In this document: piece after piece, positions 44,962 to 54,600 of the stretch | Layout: every line of letters starts with the position of its first letter | Numbering within the stretch: position 1 is the first letter of the stretch | Origin: CALDTK01 sp965215115 | GTDB taxonomy: Bacteria > Bacteroidota > Bacteroidia > Chitinophagales > Saprospiraceae | NCBI GenBank assembly: GCA_965215115.1 | Contig: OZ244050.1 | Location: 4,340,001 to 4,404,000, forward strand | Direction of reading: 5' to 3' | Length of the DNA stretch: 64,000 nt | Made by a program: the position numbers and the translations under genes | The notes under the pieces: model-generated | What the model saw: only the letters and a program-made list of their open reading frames with translations | What the model was told of the DNA's origin: nothing | Database searches by the model: none

Positions 44962-45429
44962 TCACTCGAGCGTCACCGACACGCTGCAGACGGGCTGCAG
45001 GGCGACCCCCGCCACGGTACCCATCACGGTGAGCTCGTAGCGGCTCTCGGCGGCGTAGCTGAGCAGGGCCACCTTCGTGAGCGGGGAGCCGAGGGGGCCG
45101 AAGCGGTCGAGCCGTCGCTCGATGGCGGTACGCCTTTCGGCAAAACGCAGCACGAACGGCACGACGATCTCCTCGCCGGGGACGACGTCGAGCCCACATG
45201 GCACCTCGCTCTCGCCGAGGACGTACTCGTCGATGCGTTTGCGCTCGCCGCGGCCGCGGGAGTAGCGTTCGGTGAGGCGGAGCGCGAGCGAGGAAACGCG
45301 CTGGGGGCGAAGCGTGCTCAGTAGTATCCTACCGGCAATGACGCCCTCGCGGCGAGACACGGCGGGCGGGGCCTCGAGCTCGAGGCGGACGCCCTCCACG
45401 CCGAGGTAGGTTTTGATGCGGTCGAGCAT
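44962..45429 (-). CDS. Arrestin-like / Spo0M-like protein
   Basis: 155 residues. Beta-sandwich patterns (VRLELEAPPAVSRREGVIAGRILL, SSLALRLTERYSRGRGERKRIDEYVLGESEV, VPGEEIVVPFVLRFAERR, ESRYELTVMGTVAGVALQP) resemble the arrestin-like fold of sporulation-control (Spo0M) proteins; the assignment is by pattern and moderate. The function in Bacteroidota is unknown. TAGCTTCG-CCAG-ATG precedes the start. It lies between the Fe-S module and photolyase on the same strand. LRFAERR is encoded by a hairpin motif (45132-45146). Confidence 0.62.
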   Translation of the reverse strand: MLDRIKTYLGVEGVRLELEAPPAVSRREGVIAGRILLSTLRPQRVSSLALRLTERYSRGRGERKRIDEYVLGESEVPCGLDVVPGEEIVVPFVLRFAERRTAIERRLDRFGPLGSPLTKVALLSYAAESRYELTVMGTVAGVALQPVCSVSVTLE

Positions 45430-45433
45430 CTGG

Positions 45434-45441
45434 CGAAGCTA
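45434..45441 (-). promoter_or_regulatory. -7 box TAGCTTCG, four bases before the arrestin-like gene
   Basis: On the minus strand TAGCTTCG-CCAG-ATG; a leaderless arrangement. Confidence 0.45.
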
Positions 45442-45469
45442 AGCGCTCGTGCGGGCGGGCGGCGCGGTC

Positions 45470-45973
45470 TTAGACCATTCGCGCGTGCCAGCTGACGGAC
45501 AGCGGTTTGACGAGGCCCGAACGCGCCGCGGCGACATCGGCGACGAGGGTGTCGACGACGGGCGTGGCGGGCGTGAGGGCGCCGTCGCGGTAAGCCTCCG
45601 CGAAGGCCGCCCGGTCGTAGGCCCGGACCCGGTCCCGGTCCCCGTCCACGACGAGGAAGATCATCCGGTTGAAGAAGTCGACATCGAGTGTTGCCCCGAG
45701 TTCCTGGAGCGCGCGCACCGAACTGTCGATGCTGCAGCCGCTCGCGCCGGCCGCGCTTTCGTCGACCCCGAGCACGGCCACGCGATCGAACAGGAGAGCA
45801 CTGTACGCGGTGAGGCCCCGGCTGTGGCTCACCCAGCGCTCGGCGAAATCGGCGAGGTAGGTTTTGGCGAAAGCCGCCTCTGGCTCACTCAACTCGCGGT
45901 CGGCGTTGTAGAGCCAGAGGCGCGTGGCGTCGGGCCAGTCGGCGAAGGCTTGCGTGGCTTGGGTGTCGGTCAT
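45470..45973 (-). CDS. Conserved protein of the Bacteroidota Fe-S module, unknown function
   Basis: 167 residues starting immediately before the stop of the (Fe-S)-binding gene. It contains a conserved-looking GVDESAAGASGCSIDSSVRALQELG followed by FFNRMIFLV. Relatives are often labelled 'ABC transporter ATPase', but no Walker motifs are present, so that name is not supported. Position directly after the two iron-sulfur genes suggests a shared role. EAAFAKTYLADF is encoded by a hairpin motif (45861-45875). Function unknown. Confidence 0.75.
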   Translation of the reverse strand: MTDTQATQAFADWPDATRLWLYNADRELSEPEAAFAKTYLADFAERWVSHSRGLTAYSALLFDRVAVLGVDESAAGASGCSIDSSVRALQELGATLDVDFFNRMIFLVVDGDRDRVRAYDRAAFAEAYRDGALTPATPVVDTLVADVAAARSGLVKPLSVSWHARMV

Positions 45974-46834
45974 TTACCAGCGGTTGGCGTTGACGATGAG
46001 CTCGGCGAGGTCGTAGACCATGACCTCGTCCTGGCGCTCGGCCGCGGTGACGCCGTCGGTCATCATCGTGAGGCAGAAGGGGCAGTTGACGGCGATGGTC
46101 TTGGCGCCGGTAGCGAGGGCCTCCTCGGTGCGCTCGGTGTTGATGCGCTTGTCGCCGGGCTCGTCCTCCTTGAACATCTGCGCGCCGCCCGCCCCGCAGC
46201 ACAGGCCATTCTGCTTGATGCGGTTCATCTCCCGGATCTCGGTGCGTAGGGCCGCGATGACCTCGCGCGGGGCTTCGTAGATGGCGTTGCCGCGGCCGAT
46301 GTAGCAGGAGTCGTGGTAGGTGACGCCCCCGGGCCGAGTCTCGCCCTCGACGGTGAGCTGTCCCGACTTCAGGAGACCCTCGAGGAAGACAGTATGGTGA
46401 ACGACTTCGTACTTACCTCCCAGGGCGGGGTACTCGTTCTTGAGCGTATTGAAGCAGTGCGGGCAGGTGGCTACGATCTTGCGGACGCCGTAGCCGTTGA
46501 GGACCTCGACGTTCTGCGCGGCCATCATCTGGAAGACGAACTCATTGCCGGCGCGGCGGGCGGGATCCCCGGTGCAGGCCTCCTCGTCCCCGAGGATCGC
46601 GAAGTCTATCGCGAGTTCGTTAAGGATCTTCGCAAAGGCCACGGTGACCTTCTGCGCCCGCGCGTCGTAGCTGCCGGCGCAACCGACCCAGAAGAGCACC
46701 TCCGGGACGCGACCCTCCGCGGCCAGTTGGGACATACGCGGAATGCGCAGGGGCCTCCGCACCTCCTCGGGCGCGGGCGTCGGTACCGCGTTGGGGTCGG
46801 CCGGATCATTTACGGTTGGGGAGAGCGGGGTCAA
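45974..46834 (-). CDS. (Fe-S)-binding protein with CCG domains
   Basis: About 286 residues if started at TTG 46834; the ATG at 46735 falls inside the homologous region and an ATG at 46909 lies in AT-rich leader-like sequence, so the start is uncertain. Two cysteine-rich CCG-type halves: VLFWVGCAGSYDARA with CPHCFNTLKNEYPAL, and TYHDSCYIGRGNAIYEAPRE with GLCCGAGGAQMF. This is the soluble heterodisulfide-reductase-like subunit that pairs with the membrane Fe-S protein upstream. Electron donor and acceptor are unknown. Confidence 0.85.
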   Translation of the reverse strand: MTPLSPTVNDPADPNAVPTPAPEEVRRPLRIPRMSQLAAEGRVPEVLFWVGCAGSYDARAQKVTVAFAKILNELAIDFAILGDEEACTGDPARRAGNEFVFQMMAAQNVEVLNGYGVRKIVATCPHCFNTLKNEYPALGGKYEVVHHTVFLEGLLKSGQLTVEGETRPGGVTYHDSCYIGRGNAIYEAPREVIAALRTEIREMNRIKQNGLCCGAGGAQMFKEDEPGDKRINTERTEEALATGAKTIAVNCPFCLTMMTDGVTAAERQDEVMVYDLAELIVNANRW

Positions 46835-46961
46835 GTGTCGATGGTTTGAAGTTTGAATTATTGAAGAAGGGCGGAAGGGTATACATAATCGCGGGGAGCA
46901 GATCTGCAAAAGTTGGCGAGCCAGTCAGCACTTCCCCCTTCACCCACTCAACACGGCTCCC
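46835..46961. other. AT-rich leader region between the two Fe-S genes
   Basis: This 127-bp stretch is visibly richer in A/T than its surroundings (e.g. TTTGAAGTTTGAATTATTGAAG). On the minus strand it contains TATACCCTTCC, a possible -7 element. No gene was seen; it probably carries the promoter of the downstream CCG-domain gene. Confidence 0.4.
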
Positions 46962-48335
46962 TCACGCCTCCACTTCTTCGGCCCACTTGTCGCGCGGGTC
47001 CGCGATGGCCCAGGCGCTGCCGCCGTTCTCGATGGCCGTGAACATCGGGAGCCAGTCGCCGGGTCCGGCCGCCTCGGTGAGGATTTCGTAGCGGCGCATC
47101 CGCAGGATGGGCTCGAGGGGATTGATGTTGATGGGGCAGGCCTCGATGCAGGCCTGGCAGGTCGTGCAGGCGTGGAGCTCCTCGCGGGAGATGTAGTCGA
47201 ACAGGGAGCGGCCGTCGTCGAAGTTGTCCTTCGTGAGTACGGCGGTCGCTCCGTCGGCCGGGGGCTTGTCGGCGTGGATGTACTGCCGGTCGCCACTGTC
47301 GATCTTCGCGCCCACCTCTTCGGCGCGGGTGCGGATGTCCATCATGATCTTGCGCGGCGAGAGCTTCTTGCCGGTGATGTTGGCCGGGCACACCGCGGTG
47401 CAGCGGCCGCACTGCGTACAGGCGTAGGCCCCGAGCACGTCGACCCACCCGAGGTCCGTCACGTCCTTGGCCCCGAACTCCGGGATCTCGGCTCCGTCGT
47501 CCTCGGCGAAGGCGGCGTCCGGGTCCATCATCGAGGCCACCTCCCGCTGGACGTCCGGCATGTTGGTCATCTCGCCCTGGTTGCGCAGGCGCGCCCAGTA
47601 CGTGTTCGGGAAAGCGAAGATGATGTGGAGGTGCTTGGAGATCGGCAGGTAGTTGAGGAAGGCGATCACGACCAGGAAGTGCAGCCACCACCCCAGGCGC
47701 TCGAGGACCAGCAGTGTCCCGGTGGAGAAGCCGTCGAAGAGCAGGGGCCCGAGCCAGGAGCTCACCGCGAGGATGCCCGTGCTCGGGAAGTGCTCCGGGT
47801 TGCGCTGCTGCAGCACGGTGTCCGTCCCGTTCATCGTGATGATCGCCAGCACGAGGACGATCTCGAGGTAGAGGATGATGTTGGCGTCCCTGTGGGGCCA
47901 CCCGGCGAGCTCGGGTTTGTGGAAACGCGGGATGTACAGCGCGTTGCGCCGGATCAGGAACACGACCGTCGCGAACAAGGCCAGCACACTGAGTACCTCG
48001 ATCGTATTGAGGATCACGGGGTACAGCGGCCCGAGGACGCCGACGAAGCTGCGGTGCGCGCCCGTGAAGCCATCTACGAGTATCTCGACGAGCTCGATCT
48101 GCGTGAACAGGAACGCCACGTATATAAAGAGGTGTAGCACCGCCGGTATCCAGCGCTTGAACATTTTCTTCTGCCCGAAGGCAATCAGCATCATGTTGCG
48201 GAAGCGCTCGCCGGGGGCGGACACCATGGCCTCGTCCTGCCCGAGGAGCACGCGCCGACGCAGCCGGGCGAACTGGTAGGCGCCGTAGCCGAAGCCGACG
48301 ATGGCCACGATGGCGAAGAGGATAATCTGGATCAT
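46962..48335 (-). CDS. Membrane-bound 4Fe-4S heterodisulfide-reductase-like protein
   Basis: 457 residues. The N-terminal half has about five to six membrane segments (MIQIILFAIVAIVGFGYGAY, WIPAVLHLFIYVAFLF, LNTIEVLSVLALFATVVFLI, IILYLEIVLVLAIITM, LHFLVVIAFLNYLPISKHLH) with His residues that could bind haem. The C-terminal half has two 4Fe-4S motifs, CTQCGRCTAVCPANI and CTTCQACIEACPININPLEP. Together with the CCG protein downstream it would move electrons to or from quinone. The three-gene order (this, CCG protein, 167-residue protein) recurs in Bacteroidota by my recollection. No hairpin copy found. Confidence 0.88.
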   Translation of the reverse strand: MIQIILFAIVAIVGFGYGAYQFARLRRRVLLGQDEAMVSAPGERFRNMMLIAFGQKKMFKRWIPAVLHLFIYVAFLFTQIELVEILVDGFTGAHRSFVGVLGPLYPVILNTIEVLSVLALFATVVFLIRRNALYIPRFHKPELAGWPHRDANIILYLEIVLVLAIITMNGTDTVLQQRNPEHFPSTGILAVSSWLGPLLFDGFSTGTLLVLERLGWWLHFLVVIAFLNYLPISKHLHIIFAFPNTYWARLRNQGEMTNMPDVQREVASMMDPDAAFAEDDGAEIPEFGAKDVTDLGWVDVLGAYACTQCGRCTAVCPANITGKKLSPRKIMMDIRTRAEEVGAKIDSGDRQYIHADKPPADGATAVLTKDNFDDGRSLFDYISREELHACTTCQACIEACPININPLEPILRMRRYEILTEAAGPGDWLPMFTAIENGGSAWAIADPRDKWAEEVEA

Positions 48336-48419
48336 ACGGTAGGGCTCGAACGCAGCGCGAAGAAACGGACCTTTGCGTCAACGTGTGGCGACGCCCTTCC
48401 ACAAGACCAATCGCGGGGC

Positions 48420-48434
48420 GTTTTGTTGGCGAAC
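48420..48434 (+). repeat. Possible divergent copy of the hairpin motif upstream of the PyrR-like gene
   Basis: GTTTT-GTT-GGCG-AAC: head and a fully paired 3-bp stem are kept, but the loop is GGCG rather than GNAA and the stem is GTT/AAC. It may be chance; it is intergenic. Confidence 0.35.
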
Positions 48435-48478
48435 CCACGGGGGCTTAGCTTTCCGGCCTCCCCTACGGCCAGCCCCCC

Positions 48479-48982
48479 ATGCTCATCCTCGACCGCCCCC
48501 TCATCGAGCGCAAGCTCGCCCGCCTCGCCGCCGAGATCCTCGAGGTGCACGGGGACCACGAACGGATCCACCTGCTGGGGATCAACAACAACGGGTACAA
48601 GACCGCCGAGCTGCTGGCCGACACCATGCGCGAGGACATCCGGAGCTTCGCGCTGTCCTGCGAGGTGCTTGTCGCGCGACTGCGGATCAATCCGGCCTCG
48701 CCGCTCGACCCGGAGCCGAGGTTCGAGGGGGACGCCGCGCGGCTCGCCGGCGAGCACATCATCATCGTCGACGACGTGGCCAACACGGGTCGGACGGCCT
48801 TCTTCGCCGCCAAGCCACTGCTGGGTATCGTGCCGGCCAGTCTCGAGATCGCGGTGCTGGTCGACCGACTGCACAAGACCTTCCCGGTGAGCTCGGACTA
48901 CGTGGGGGTCACGTTGAGCACGAGCCTCCAGGAGAACATCATGGTGTACTACGAGGGGGAGTGGCGCGCGGAGATCTTCTGA
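48479..48982 (+). CDS. PyrR-like phosphoribosyltransferase-domain protein
   Basis: 167 residues. The PRPP-binding signature EHIIIVDDVANTGRTAFFA (about residues 97-115) is intact; LLGINNNGYKTAELLAD and EIAVLVDRLHKTFPVSSDYVG match PyrR and related PRTases. PyrR proteins regulate pyrimidine genes or salvage uracil; no pyrimidine genes are nearby, so the exact role is open. A -7-like TAGCTTTC lies about 25 bases upstream of the ATG. Confidence 0.8.
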   Translation: MLILDRPLIERKLARLAAEILEVHGDHERIHLLGINNNGYKTAELLADTMREDIRSFALSCEVLVARLRINPASPLDPEPRFEGDAARLAGEHIIIVDDVANTGRTAFFAAKPLLGIVPASLEIAVLVDRLHKTFPVSSDYVGVTLSTSLQENIMVYYEGEWRAEIF

Positions 48983-48986
48983 TGCG

Positions 48987-49811
48987 TCAATCGACAAGGG
49001 CCGCCGTCGCGAGCTCACTGCGCCTCGCGGCGATGAGCTTCTTCAGGGCCGGCAGTCGCGCCTTCGTCTCTAGGTAGCCGACCTCGACGAGGGAGTCCGC
49101 CCGGGCGAAGTTGTAGATGTGGTAGCCGGTGAGTTCGAGGGGTTCGATGAGGAAGTCGCACAACTCGCGCGAGGCGGAGGAGTTGTGGTGCACCGACAGG
49201 TCGAAGACGCGGTTGCTGATCGTCCAGATGGAACTCAGGGGCCCGACCTCGGTCTGCTCGTGCGGCATGACGTTGCTCCCGATCAGTAGGTCGCACTCCT
49301 CGCGGATGGGGGCGGCGGGGAGGTTCATGTACAGTCCGCCGTCGATGTACTGCTGGCCGTCGATCACGACGGGGTGGAACAGCAGCGGCACCGCACAACT
49401 CGCCTGCACTGCGTGGATGAGGGGTCCCTCGCGGAAGATCCGCAGTTCGCCGGTCTGTAGGTTGGTGGCCGTCACGGCGAAGGGCCGCTGAAGGCAGTCG
49501 AAGTCGTCAGTCGGGAGCACCGCCTCCAGCTTCTCGCGCAGGAGCGTGAGCTTGATGAGGCCCTTGAGGGGGTTACCGATCCGCAGCAGCTTAAGACCGA
49601 CACCCACGCGGGCGAACTGCTCGAGCTCCTCGATGCTCGCCCCGTAGGCGTAGAGCGACCCGACGATCGCACCGCTCGAGGTCCCGGCGACGACCTGCGG
49701 CTCGATGCCTGCCTCGACGAGGGCCTTGAGGACGCCGATGTGGGCCACGCCCCTCGCCCCCCCGCCGCTCAGGGCAATACCGATCCGCAGGTCGTTCGCA
49801 GGTTCCGTCAT
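48987..49811 (-). CDS. Patatin-like phospholipase
   Basis: 274 residues. All patatin motifs are present: oxyanion loop ALSGGGARGVAHIGVLKAL (residues 13-31), nucleophile elbow GTSSG (about residue 44) and catalytic Asp in DGGLYMNLP. Such enzymes hydrolyse acyl ester bonds of phospholipids. No signal peptide is visible and it is convergent with the PyrR-like gene. The neighbouring lamin-tail gene lies upstream on the same strand with a 5-base gap, so the two may be co-transcribed. Confidence 0.92.
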   Translation of the reverse strand: MTEPANDLRIGIALSGGGARGVAHIGVLKALVEAGIEPQVVAGTSSGAIVGSLYAYGASIEELEQFARVGVGLKLLRIGNPLKGLIKLTLLREKLEAVLPTDDFDCLQRPFAVTATNLQTGELRIFREGPLIHAVQASCAVPLLFHPVVIDGQQYIDGGLYMNLPAAPIREECDLLIGSNVMPHEQTEVGPLSSIWTISNRVFDLSVHHNSSASRELCDFLIEPLELTGYHIYNFARADSLVEVGYLETKARLPALKKLIAARRSELATAALVD

Positions 49812-49816
49812 ATCGT

Positions 49817-51277
49817 CTAGTAACGTACGACGATCTGGGTGGCTTGTTCGCCTGTCGGCAAAACGGCCCTCACGATCAGCAGACCGGCACCGACGCTGGT
49901 GTCCTCGAAGGTGTAGCGATCGAGACCACCGGTTTTGGCGAAAGCCACCCGACGACCGAGGGCATCGTAGAGCGTCACCGCGGTCGTCGGCTGGAGGAGC
50001 CGAAGCTGGATGGCCCGGCCCGTCCGCGACACCGCGAATACCTCCTCGGCCGCGACCTCGCGGACTGCGGACAGGGGCGAGATGTCGCCGGTGCGCCGCG
50101 GCAGCAACTGGTAGCCGCTCGTAAACGGCGAACTATCGTCGAACTGGTTGCCAATGCCGGTGAACCTCAACGACGTACCGCCGCCGACGGGCAGCTGCAC
50201 TCGGTTGACACCCGCGAGGCGAACGATGGCCGTATCCCCCGGGGCCGTGAGCACCTTGAGGTTGTACGAACGATCCGACATCGGTTGGTACCCATCGAAG
50301 TCGACGATGCGGCCGACGATGCTCACGAGGCGGCTCTCGGTCGATTCGTCGAGTCTGATGACGGGGGTAGGATCGGGGAGGTTGGTCGTGTTGTTCAGCC
50401 GCTTAATCGAGGAGGGCTCGATCTGCGTGAGGCCGTTGAACTGACCGATGCGGCCCGCGATCTCGAGGCGGTCCCCCTCGCGGATCGCGTAGCCGAGGCT
50501 GTCGTTGGCCAGGAAGACGCCGATGCCGGCGGTGTTGTTGGCGTCGATCAGGGTGAACTGTAGCCCCCGGCCCCTGCGGAGGTTGATGCCGACGGCCAGT
50601 CCGGTGACGGTCGCGAGGGAGTCGTTGAGCCGCGCTACGCCTGCGGCGTTGTTGGCCCGCAGGCTCGCGATGGTGCGCACGGGGAACCTCACCGCCACGC
50701 CGCCGCAGTTGCCGGGGGTAAACTTGAACGGCGAGGCCAGTAATTCCTGGTTATTGACCATCACGCCGACCTTGACCGCCGAGGCCAGCCAGTTGCCGCC
50801 CTGGGTCGGGTCGGCGCTCAGGCCGCAGAGCTCGATGCTCGGCCCGTTCGAACCCGAGATCGCCGGCCAGGGGGCGCTGTTGAGGTAGGTGAACGCCACC
50901 ACGGTTGCGCCGGTGGCATCCTGGAGCTTGACCTCGCGATTGCCGCCGTTAAAGAGGCCGCCGCCGGACCACTGGCTCGTCGGCTTCACCTTATAGACGG
51001 TCTCGAAGGCGCGCGCGTTGACGGCCGAGACGTAGAAAGCCTTCGGGGCGAGACTGCCCTTGAGCGTGTCGAGGGCATTGACGCCGCCGACGCTCAGGGT
51101 GTAGTTGGCCACGTCGACGGCGGTGGTGCCGGGGTTGTAGATCTCGATGAACTCCAGGGAGTCGACCCCGCCCTCGGGCGGGTTGTACATCACCTCCGTG
51201 ATGACGAGCGACTGCGCGCCGGCGATGCCGACGGTGAGGGTGAGGGCGAGCGCGGTGAGGGTAGAGCGTACGCGCAT
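49817..51277 (-). CDS. Secreted lamin-tail-domain protein with putative T9SS type A C-terminal signal
   Basis: 486 residues. Signal peptide (STLTALALTLTVGIAGAQ), then a lamin-tail domain (ITEVMYNPPEGGVDSLEFIEIYN ... NYTLSVGG, residues 24-150), then a nucleic-acid-binding-type beta domain (ATVTGLAVGINLRRGRGLQFTLID, YAIREGDRLEIAGRIGQFNGLTQI). The C-terminal ~70 residues (IQLRLLQPTTAVTLYDALGRRVAFAK ... GLLIVRAVLPTGEQATQIVVRY) look like a type IX type A sorting domain. Such proteins are often surface nucleases or adhesins, but no nuclease motif is seen. RRVAFAKTGGL within the sorting domain is encoded by a hairpin motif (49931); an opposite copy lies at 49850. Confidence 0.85.
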   Translation of the reverse strand: MRVRSTLTALALTLTVGIAGAQSLVITEVMYNPPEGGVDSLEFIEIYNPGTTAVDVANYTLSVGGVNALDTLKGSLAPKAFYVSAVNARAFETVYKVKPTSQWSGGGLFNGGNREVKLQDATGATVVAFTYLNSAPWPAISGSNGPSIELCGLSADPTQGGNWLASAVKVGVMVNNQELLASPFKFTPGNCGGVAVRFPVRTIASLRANNAAGVARLNDSLATVTGLAVGINLRRGRGLQFTLIDANNTAGIGVFLANDSLGYAIREGDRLEIAGRIGQFNGLTQIEPSSIKRLNNTTNLPDPTPVIRLDESTESRLVSIVGRIVDFDGYQPMSDRSYNLKVLTAPGDTAIVRLAGVNRVQLPVGGGTSLRFTGIGNQFDDSSPFTSGYQLLPRRTGDISPLSAVREVAAEEVFAVSRTGRAIQLRLLQPTTAVTLYDALGRRVAFAKTGGLDRYTFEDTSVGAGLLIVRAVLPTGEQATQIVVRY

Positions 51278-51388
51278 AGGGGGGCGGTTTTATGGGGGAC
51301 AAAGAAAGCCAAACGGGGTCGTCGGGGGCGCTGTGGGGCGGCGTGAGGAGGATTCAGCAAAAAAGACTTAACACAACAAAGTCATAGC

Positions 51389-51403
51389 GCCTTTCGGCAA
51401 AAC
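51389..51403 (-). repeat. Intergenic copy of the dispersed hairpin motif
   Basis: Read on the minus strand: GTTTT-GCC-GAAA-GGC, exact to the second main class. Being non-coding, it shows that the motif is not merely a favoured peptide. Confidence 0.85.
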
Positions 51404-51558
51404 CGCCTGAGGGCTCGCACATCTTCGGCGTGATGGCCCGCGGCTAGTGCGTTTCGGCGCCCGTATGAGCGAAATCCCGAACATCTAAGCGCGTGAGGCC
51501 GTGTGGATAACTCGCGCTCGGCGTCCGTTCCTTAACAGAGGCTTAAAACGCTCTGCGC

Positions 51559-51566
51559 TAGGTTTG
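51559..51566 (+). promoter_or_regulatory. -7 box TAGGTTTG of the TonB-dependent receptor gene
   Basis: Exact match to TAnnTTTG, 38 bases before the ATG at 51605, here with an ordinary leader. Confidence 0.5.
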
Positions 51567-51604
51567 CGGCGTCTTAGCAACTCTTACCCCAAGACACACG
51601 ACTT

Positions 51605-54600
51605 ATGAACCTGCGCTACACTACCCTGCTGACGCTGCTGTGTTGGCTACTTGCCCCGCTGTGGGTCGGCGCCCAGGGCGTCACGACGGCCAACATCGGC
51701 GGTCGCATCCTCGACGCCTCCCGCGAGCCCCTCATCGGCGCGACGGTCGTGGCCGTCCACGAGCCCACCGGGACGGTATACGGCAACGCCACCGACCTCG
51801 ATGGCTACTACCGCCTCGCCAACATGCGCGTCGGCGGGCCGTACACGATCACGGTCAGCTACACGGGCTACGGCTCGCAGGAGTTTGGCGGGATACAGTT
51901 GCGGCTCGGCGAGAACCGCACCTTCGACGCCACGCTCCAGGACAACACCAGCGAGCTCACCGAGGTCGTCGTGTCGGCCCGGGGGGGGTCCAGCGGCGAG
52001 AACGCAGGTACGAGTACGCAGATCTCGACCGCCGACATCGAGGCGCTCCCTACATTGAATAGGGACCTGAACGACTTCCTCCGCGTGACGCCCCAGGCGT
52101 CGACCAGCGGCGAGAGTACGAGCTTCGCTGGGACCAACAACCGCTACAACGCCATCTACATCGACGGCGCGGTCAACAACGACGTGTTCGGGTTGGCGGG
52201 TTCGGGGACGAACGGCGGCCAGACCGGCGCAACGCCCTTCTCCATCGACATCATCGACCAGATCCAGGTCGTGATCTCGCCTTACGACGTCAGCTACGGC
52301 GGCTTCGTCGGCGGCGGCGTCAACGCTGTGACCAAATCCGGTACGAACAAGTTCCAGGGCACGGCCTACACCTTCTACCAGGACGAGAACCTCGCCGGCA
52401 AGACCAACCAGACCCTCGCGGACCGGCTCACCGAGCGCCTCCGCGTCAACAACCCCGGCTCGCCGGATACCACGTTCCAACGCACGCGGCTCGATCCTTC
52501 CTTCCAGAGCACCTACGGAGCCTCGTTCGGCGGTCCGATCCTCAAGGACAAGGTGTTCTTCTTCGTAAATACGGAGTTCCAGAACGACCGTACGCCCAAC
52601 CCCTTCGAGTTCCAGCAGTACCGCGGCGCCGTCACCGAGGCCCAGGTCAATCAGCTCAAGGATAAGCTGATCGACGACTACGGCTACGATCCGGGGACCT
52701 TCGGGAGCGTCAACGACGAACTGAAGGGCGTCAAGATTTTCGCCAAGCTCAACTTCAACCTCAACGAGAGCAACCAGCTCGTCCTGCGTCACAACTACAA
52801 CAAGGCCGAGAGCTTCGGCCGCAACGCCGGCAACTCCGGTACGATCAACTTCTCGAACAACGGGGTGTACTTCCCCAGCGTCACGAACTCGTCCGCCCTC
52901 GAGCTCAACACGACCTTCGGGACGGGAGCCTCCAACAACCTGATCGTCGGCTACACGCACGTCAACGACGACCGTGACCCCCTCGGGCAGGACTTCCCGA
53001 ACGTGCGTATCAACGACGGGCGCAACTCGATCCGCTTCGGGGGCGAGGCTTTCTCGGCGGGTAACGCCCTCGAGCAAAGCGTCTTCACGCTGACCGACAA
53101 TTTTAAGTTGTACCGCGGCAAACAAACCTTCACCTTCGGGACGCACAACGAGTTCTACTCCATCTACAATCTGTTCGTCCCGAACGCCTTCGGCAGCTAC
53201 ATCTACAACAACATCGATAGCTTCCTGCAGGACGGACAATTTGCCGAGTACCAGAACACGTACAGCCTGCTGGACGACGTCGCCGGTGACGGCAGCGCGG
53301 CTGCCGCTGACTTCAATGCCTTTCAACTGGGTTTCTACGCCCAGGACGAGATCAACCTCAACAACAACCTGACCCTCACCGCGGGCGTCCGTCTCGACAT
53401 TCCTTTCATCCCGACCGCCCCGCTCGAGGTACCCGGCTTCAACGATACGATCCTCCCCAAACTCGCGGCTCAGTACCCGGTCGCCGCGGGCGCCCGCTCG
53501 GGACAGACCCCGAGCGGTGCGCTGCTGGTGTCACCGCGACTCGGCTTCAACTACGACTTCAAGAATGACTCGCGGACGGTACTGCGGGGTGGATTGGGCG
53601 TATTCACGAGCCGTATTCCGTTCGTCTGGCCGGGGGCACAGTATACTAACAACGGCGTCATCCTCGGGAACATCGACGAGCGCAACATCCCCGCTGCCAA
53701 CCGCCTCTTCCGTCCGGATCCACAGAACCAGTACCGGCGCGAGGGCAACACCCCACAGGGGGGTCAGATCGACCTCTTCACCGAAGACTTCAAGTACCCA
53801 CAGATCTTCCGCACGAACCTCGCCGTCGACCACGTGTTGCCGGGCGGGATCGTCGCTACCTTCGAGGGGCTTTTCAGCAAAACACTCAACAACATTCTCG
53901 TCACGAACATCAACTCCGAATCCGCCCCTACGGGTACGCTCGGTGGCGGCCCCGATGATCGCCCGGTCTACTCGCGCCGCCGCATCGACAATAGTGTCGG
54001 CGGGGATGTCTACGTCGTGAGTAACACGAACAAAGGCTATACTTACACGCTCACCGCCCAGGTCTCGAAGGATTTCGAGAATGGACTTACCTCGATGGTG
54101 GCTTACACCTACGGGGATGCGCAGTCCTTCAACGACGGTACCAGTTCACAGAATAGTTCGCAGTGGCGGGGCCAGGTCAACGTGGCCGGGCGCAACAACC
54201 CCGTCTTCGGCCGCAGCGACTACGCGACGGGACACCGCGCGATCGCGAGCCTGAACTACCGCGCCAACTGGGGCGGGAGCGATCTGTTCGCCACGACCTT
54301 TTCCGCCTTCTACGTCGGCGAAACCGGCAACGCGTATAGCTACGTCATCGGCGGTCGCCCGGCCAGCAACCTCAATAACGAGTCGGGCAGCACCTCACGC
54401 AACCGCAGTCTGATCTACATCCCGGCGAGCCAGAGCGAAATAAACCTCGTGGACATCAAGAACTCGGCAGGGGTCGTGACCCTCAGCGCAAACGAGCAGT
54501 GGGAGAACCTCAACCGCTTCATCGAGGACGACCCTTACCTGAGCGAGAATCGCGGTGGCTACGCCGAGAAGAACAGCAATTTCCTGCCGTTCCGCTCACA

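Larger units (their letters stand above)
51278..51604. other. 327-bp intergenic region with divergent promoters and one hairpin motif
   Basis: No gene was seen. It holds an intergenic hairpin-motif copy (GCC-TTTC-GGC-AAAAC, 51389-51403) and the promoter of the TonB receptor gene near its right end. The middle part (51360-51560) is less GC-rich than the neighbouring genes. Confidence 0.55.

Noticed and set aside
46948..48438. 496-residue overlapping minus-strand frame over the membrane Fe-S gene
   Set aside because: A shadow frame rich in Arg/Pro; the true frame has membrane helices and 4Fe-4S motifs.
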